Origin: Deltaproteobacteria bacterium UBA2409
Lineage (GTDB): Bacteria > Bdellovibrionota_C > UBA2361 > DDRT01
DNA: 64,000 nt
NCBI GenBank assembly: GCA_002343185.1
Contig: DDRT01000016.1
Location: 12,546 to 76,545, forward strand
Direction: 5' to 3'
A program made the translations under genes and the position numbers. The notes beneath the pieces were generated by a model. The model had not been told where the DNA came from. It saw nothing but the letters and a program-made list of their open reading frames with translations, and ran no database searches. This document shows positions 61,269 through 64,000 of the stretch, in pieces (position 1 is the stretch's first letter; each line of letters starts with the position of its first letter).

Positions 61269-62690
61269 ATGCTGGTTTCATTATCGCCTATAGACGGTTC
61301 AGAGGTTGGAAAAGTAAATGTAACCACAAAATCCGAATATGATGATGTAGTAAGACGATCTCATGCAACTTTTGAGTGCTGGAGAATGCATCCAGCACCA
61401 AAAAGAGGTGAACTTATCCGGGAGATCGCCGATAAGGTCAGAGAACATAAGGAAGAGTTAGGGCTATTAATTACTACCGAGATGGGCAAGATTCGCTCAG
61501 AAGGTTTAGGGGAAGTTCAGGAGGTAATAGATATTGCTGATTTCGCTGTAGGGCTTTCAAGACAGCTTTACGGAAAGACTATGCATTCCGAAAGACCACA
61601 GCACAGAATGTATGAGCAGTGGCACCCTCTAGGTCCAGTTGGTGTGATAACAGCATTTAATTTTCCAATGGCTGTTTGGGCATGGAATGCTTTCATAGCA
61701 GCTGTTTGTGGAGATACGGTTGTTTGGAAGCCATCAGAGCTTACTCCAATATCTGCTCAGAGATTGAACGAGATCTGTTCGGAAGTTGCAACGCGTCATG
61801 GGTTTTCGGATCTTTTTCAGGTCGTTTATGGTGAAGCTGAAATTGGAAAATGGATCGCGCAAGACCATAGGATCCCACTTGTTTCTGCAACAGGATCAAT
61901 ACCAATGGGGAGATCTGTTGGGGAAGTTGTAGCTAAAAGATTTGGTAAAAGCCTGCTTGAGTTGGGTGGAAACAATGGAGTTATTATTCTTAAAGATGCA
62001 GATCTTAATCTCGCTCTAAATTCCGTTGTATTTGGTGTAGTTGGTACAGCTGGTCAAAGGTGTACATCAACTAGACGAGTTTTTTTAGAGAATGAAGTTT
62101 TCGATCAGTTTGCAAAAAAACTGATTGAAAGTTTTCAGAAAATTCACCCAGGCGATCCAAGAAGGGATGGTACATTGTTAGGACCACTTGTTTCTAAGCG
62201 AGCAGTAGACTCCTATAAAGCTGCAATTGAAAGAGCAATCAAAGAAGGCGGAGAGCTTCTTTATGGTGGAGAAGTGTTTAAAGATTTTTATGTCAAACCT
62301 ACTATCATAAAAGCCGATTCCTCGATGTCGATAGTAAAGGAAGAGACCTTTGCACCAATTGTTTATCTCTTCAAAGTACAAAGCATTTCAGAGGCAATAG
62401 AGCTAAATAACAGTGTACCTCAAGGGTTAAGCTCAAGCTGTTTTACAACAAATATTCTAAGTGCAGAGCGCTTCTTATCACATCAGGGTAGTGACTGTGG
62501 AATTGCTAATATTAATATAGGTACCAGTGGTGCAGAAATCGGCGGTGCATTCGGAGGAGAAAAGGAGACTGGAGGCGGTAGAGAAGCAGGCTCTGATTCC
62601 TGGAAGCAATATATGCGTCGGCAGACCAATACAATTAATTATAGTAAAGAGCTCCCTCTTGCCCAGGGGGTTAAATTTTCAGTAGATTGA
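61269..62690 (+). CDS. Aldehyde dehydrogenase, ALDH7 (antiquitin)-like
   Basis: A 473-residue NAD(P)-dependent aldehyde dehydrogenase. Active site: Asn131 (ITAFNFPMAVW), Glu231 (LELGGNNG) and Cys265 (GTAGQRCTSTRR). HSERPQHRMYEQWHPLGPVGVITAFNFP and WNAFIAAVCGDTVVWKPSE strongly recall ALDH7A1, the alpha-aminoadipic semialdehyde (piperideine-6-carboxylate) dehydrogenase of lysine breakdown; ELGGNNG in place of ELGGKNP is typical of that branch. The C-terminus is shorter than ALDH7A1 by a few dozen residues. First of a three-gene plus-strand run with a lipoprotein and an amino-acid dehydrogenase. Confidence 0.9.
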   Translation: MLVSLSPIDGSEVGKVNVTTKSEYDDVVRRSHATFECWRMHPAPKRGELIREIADKVREHKEELGLLITTEMGKIRSEGLGEVQEVIDIADFAVGLSRQLYGKTMHSERPQHRMYEQWHPLGPVGVITAFNFPMAVWAWNAFIAAVCGDTVVWKPSELTPISAQRLNEICSEVATRHGFSDLFQVVYGEAEIGKWIAQDHRIPLVSATGSIPMGRSVGEVVAKRFGKSLLELGGNNGVIILKDADLNLALNSVVFGVVGTAGQRCTSTRRVFLENEVFDQFAKKLIESFQKIHPGDPRRDGTLLGPLVSKRAVDSYKAAIERAIKEGGELLYGGEVFKDFYVKPTIIKADSSMSIVKEETFAPIVYLFKVQSISEAIELNNSVPQGLSSSCFTTNILSAERFLSHQGSDCGIANINIGTSGAEIGGAFGGEKETGGGREAGSDSWKQYMRRQTNTINYSKELPLAQGVKFSVD

Positions 62691-62703
62691 GGGGTGAGGC
62701 ATT

Positions 62704-62841
62704 ATGAGAATAGTTTTGATCTTGGTTATCTTGTCGGTTATCAGTTGTAAGAGGGGTACATACCCTTATGCCAATAACAAAGAAGGTTCTGATATAGAGT
62801 ATACGAAAGAGCTTGAGCCAGCTCCAGGAAAACAAAAATGA
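62704..62841 (+). CDS. Tiny lipoprotein, 45 residues
   Basis: A short gene in a tight operon: ATG at 62704 with GGGTGAGG just upstream, ending at a TGA that overlaps the next ATG (ATGA at 62838). The product has a hydrophobic signal with a lipobox (IVLILVILSVISC) and a mature peptide of about 29 residues (KRGTYPYANNKEG...PAPGKQK). Translational coupling and the clean lipoprotein signal support it being real. Function unknown. Confidence 0.75.
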   Translation: MRIVLILVILSVISCKRGTYPYANNKEGSDIEYTKELEPAPGKQK

Positions 62842-63896
62842 TCGATCAAACATTTGATAGAATGGTGCGCGAGAAACATGAGCACCTCTCATTTTTCTTT
62901 GATGAAGAAACTGGACTCAAATGTGTGATTGCAATTCACAATACAACATTGGGGCCATCACTTGGTGGTTGCAGAATGAGATCCTATGACTCTCTTCCGG
63001 CAGCTGTTGAGGATGCACTAAGACTAGCAGAGGGTATGACCTATAAGTCATCCCTTGCTGGACTGGATCTTGGCGGCGGAAAAGCAGTGATAATCCAGGA
63101 TCCTAAAGAGATTAAAGATAGGAAACGATTCTTTGAGGCCTATGCGAGAATAATCGATAAAGTTGGTGGAAAGTATATAACCGCCGAAGATATGGGCACC
63201 TCTGATGAGGATATGAAGGTCATAAATAAGATAACTAAGCATGTTGTCGGCCTTCCTGAGGATCTTGGCGGCGTTGGAAATCCTGCCCCATATACTGCTC
63301 GTGGAACAGTATGTGGAATACTGGCTGCCTCAAGATTTCGCTTCGGCTCAGAAGATCTCTCAGGGAAAAAAGTCATAATTCAAGGAGTAGGTGCAGTTGG
63401 ATCTAGAGTTGCCTCTCAGTTGAAAGAATTAGGTGCTTCACTTGTAATTTCTGATGTCGATCAAGGGTCAATTAAAAGAGTAGTTGAGCTGACCGGCGCA
63501 GAAGTAGTTTCTCCTGAAGCTCTTTATGATGTCGAAGGAGATATTTTTTGCCCATGCGCCATGGGACAAACAGTTAATCCTCGTACAATTGAGCGACTAA
63601 AAGTGAAAGTTATCGCAGGTGCTGCTAATAACCAACTCAGTGACCCAACTGTATATGGCTTGCTAGAGGAAAAGGGCATAACCTATGTTCCTGATTTTGT
63701 AATCAATGCGGGCGGTATCATTGCTGTATCAATAGAGCAGACCAAGAGATCTAAAGATTGGATGGTCAAAAAAGTTGATGGAATTGGGGATACAGTTTTC
63801 CGAGTCTTGGATGAGTCCAAAAAGCGAAACAGGTTCCCGGAACGAGTTGCAATTGAGCTCGCAAAAGAAAGAATTGAAGCTGCAAAGACACACTGA
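62838..63896 (+). CDS. Leucine dehydrogenase-type amino-acid dehydrogenase
   Basis: A 352-residue NAD-dependent Glu/Leu/Phe/Val dehydrogenase. Substrate loop TLGPSLGGCRMR, Lys70 (GMTYKSSLAGLDLGGGKAVI) and catalytic Lys82 match leucine dehydrogenase; the Rossmann motif is VIIQGVGAVGSRVASQL with DVD at the strand end (NAD preference). NNQL and VINAGGIIAV complete the family. It oxidatively deaminates branched-chain amino acids; phenylalanine or valine specificity is possible. Shorter than the glutamate dehydrogenase at 56664 and clearly a different branch. Confidence 0.92.
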   Translation: MIDQTFDRMVREKHEHLSFFFDEETGLKCVIAIHNTTLGPSLGGCRMRSYDSLPAAVEDALRLAEGMTYKSSLAGLDLGGGKAVIIQDPKEIKDRKRFFEAYARIIDKVGGKYITAEDMGTSDEDMKVINKITKHVVGLPEDLGGVGNPAPYTARGTVCGILAASRFRFGSEDLSGKKVIIQGVGAVGSRVASQLKELGASLVISDVDQGSIKRVVELTGAEVVSPEALYDVEGDIFCPCAMGQTVNPRTIERLKVKVIAGAANNQLSDPTVYGLLEEKGITYVPDFVINAGGIIAVSIEQTKRSKDWMVKKVDGIGDTVFRVLDESKKRNRFPERVAIELAKERIEAAKTH

Positions 63897-63939
63897 TTCT
63901 TGACGACTAAGCCTTTCCCTAATACCGTTAAGAGCTCAT

Positions 63940-64000
63940 GCCGGGGTGGCGGAATGGCAGACGCGGTGGATTCAAAATCCACTACCAGCAATGGTGTGGG
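63940..64000 (+). tRNA. tRNA-Leu (CAA anticodon), cut by window end
   Basis: The gene starts GCCGGGGTGGCGGAATGG, with a D-loop typical of tRNA-Leu, anticodon stem GTGGA/TCCAC and loop TTCAAAA, giving anticodon CAA. The long variable arm begins near position 63984 and runs past the window edge. Confidence 0.93.

Overview
The window looks like a stretch of the chromosome of a Gram-negative, flagellated bacterium with roughly 40% G+C and very compact genes. It carries outer-envelope lipoproteins, periplasmic and exported proteins, Tad-type pseudopilin genes, an MJ0042-type zinc-finger/DUF3426-like protein, SBBP-repeat and collagen-like surface proteins, and ScpAB. This mix is most familiar from the former Deltaproteobacteria (Bdellovibrionota, SAR324, Myxococcota-like lineages). 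That placement is inference; no rRNA gene is present to settle it.

Layout. 1-3.5 kb: a truncated prolyl-oligopeptidase-like lipoprotein, an XRE regulator, and an RRM RNA-binding protein behind a structured leader. 2.5-11.3 kb: a mostly minus-strand cluster with four alkaline-phosphatase-superfamily enzymes (two paralogous phosphodiesterase types, two sulfatase-like) plus a membrane protein, a small protein and a methyltransferase. 11.4-14.7 kb: a sulfate-type ABC transporter whose ATPase is fused to a UspA-like domain. 14.8-19.8 kb: housekeeping genes with unusually long overlaps (ppa, pdxH, yraN, rnhB) and a LOG-family protein. 19.8-21.1 kb: a REP-associated tyrosine transposase (RAYT) flanked by inverted short repeats. 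21.4-24.2 kb: cupin, methyltransferase and an unknown protein. 24.4-44.6 kb: an accessory, surface-oriented region with large exported proteins (glycoside-hydrolase-like, subtilase with FG-GAP repeats, SBBP lipoprotein), galU, a flagellin, two lysozyme-like paralogs, two Cys-rich exported paralogs and a decayed glycosidase copy.

44.8-47.0 kb is an OmpR/EnvZ-type two-component system. 47.2-49.7 kb holds three TadE/TadG-like pseudopilin genes. 49.8-54.8 kb has a collagen-like protein, a helical protein ending in a RAP-like domain, a head-to-head pair of divergent paralogs and an MscS channel. 55-60.6 kb is core: glutamate dehydrogenase, RlmB-type methyltransferase, ScpA, ScpB and RluB in a tight plus-strand run. 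60.6-61.2 kb contains an initiator tRNA embedded in duplicated fragments of itself, including a perfect 107-bp tandem repeat. 61.3-63.9 kb is an aldehyde dehydrogenase (ALDH7-like), a tiny lipoprotein and a leucine-dehydrogenase-type enzyme, followed by a tRNA-Leu(CAA) cut by the window edge.

The strongest unusual signals are: a dispersed GTCAGGCC-type palindrome family; the initiator-tRNA fragment array; the duplicated and partly gene-converted lysozyme-like/glycosidase locus with a frameshift and a pseudogene; the CysA-like ATPase-USP fusion; the alkaline-phosphatase-superfamily cluster; and basic terminal domains shared in style by several exported proteins. No CRISPR array, prophage or recognised defence system was seen.
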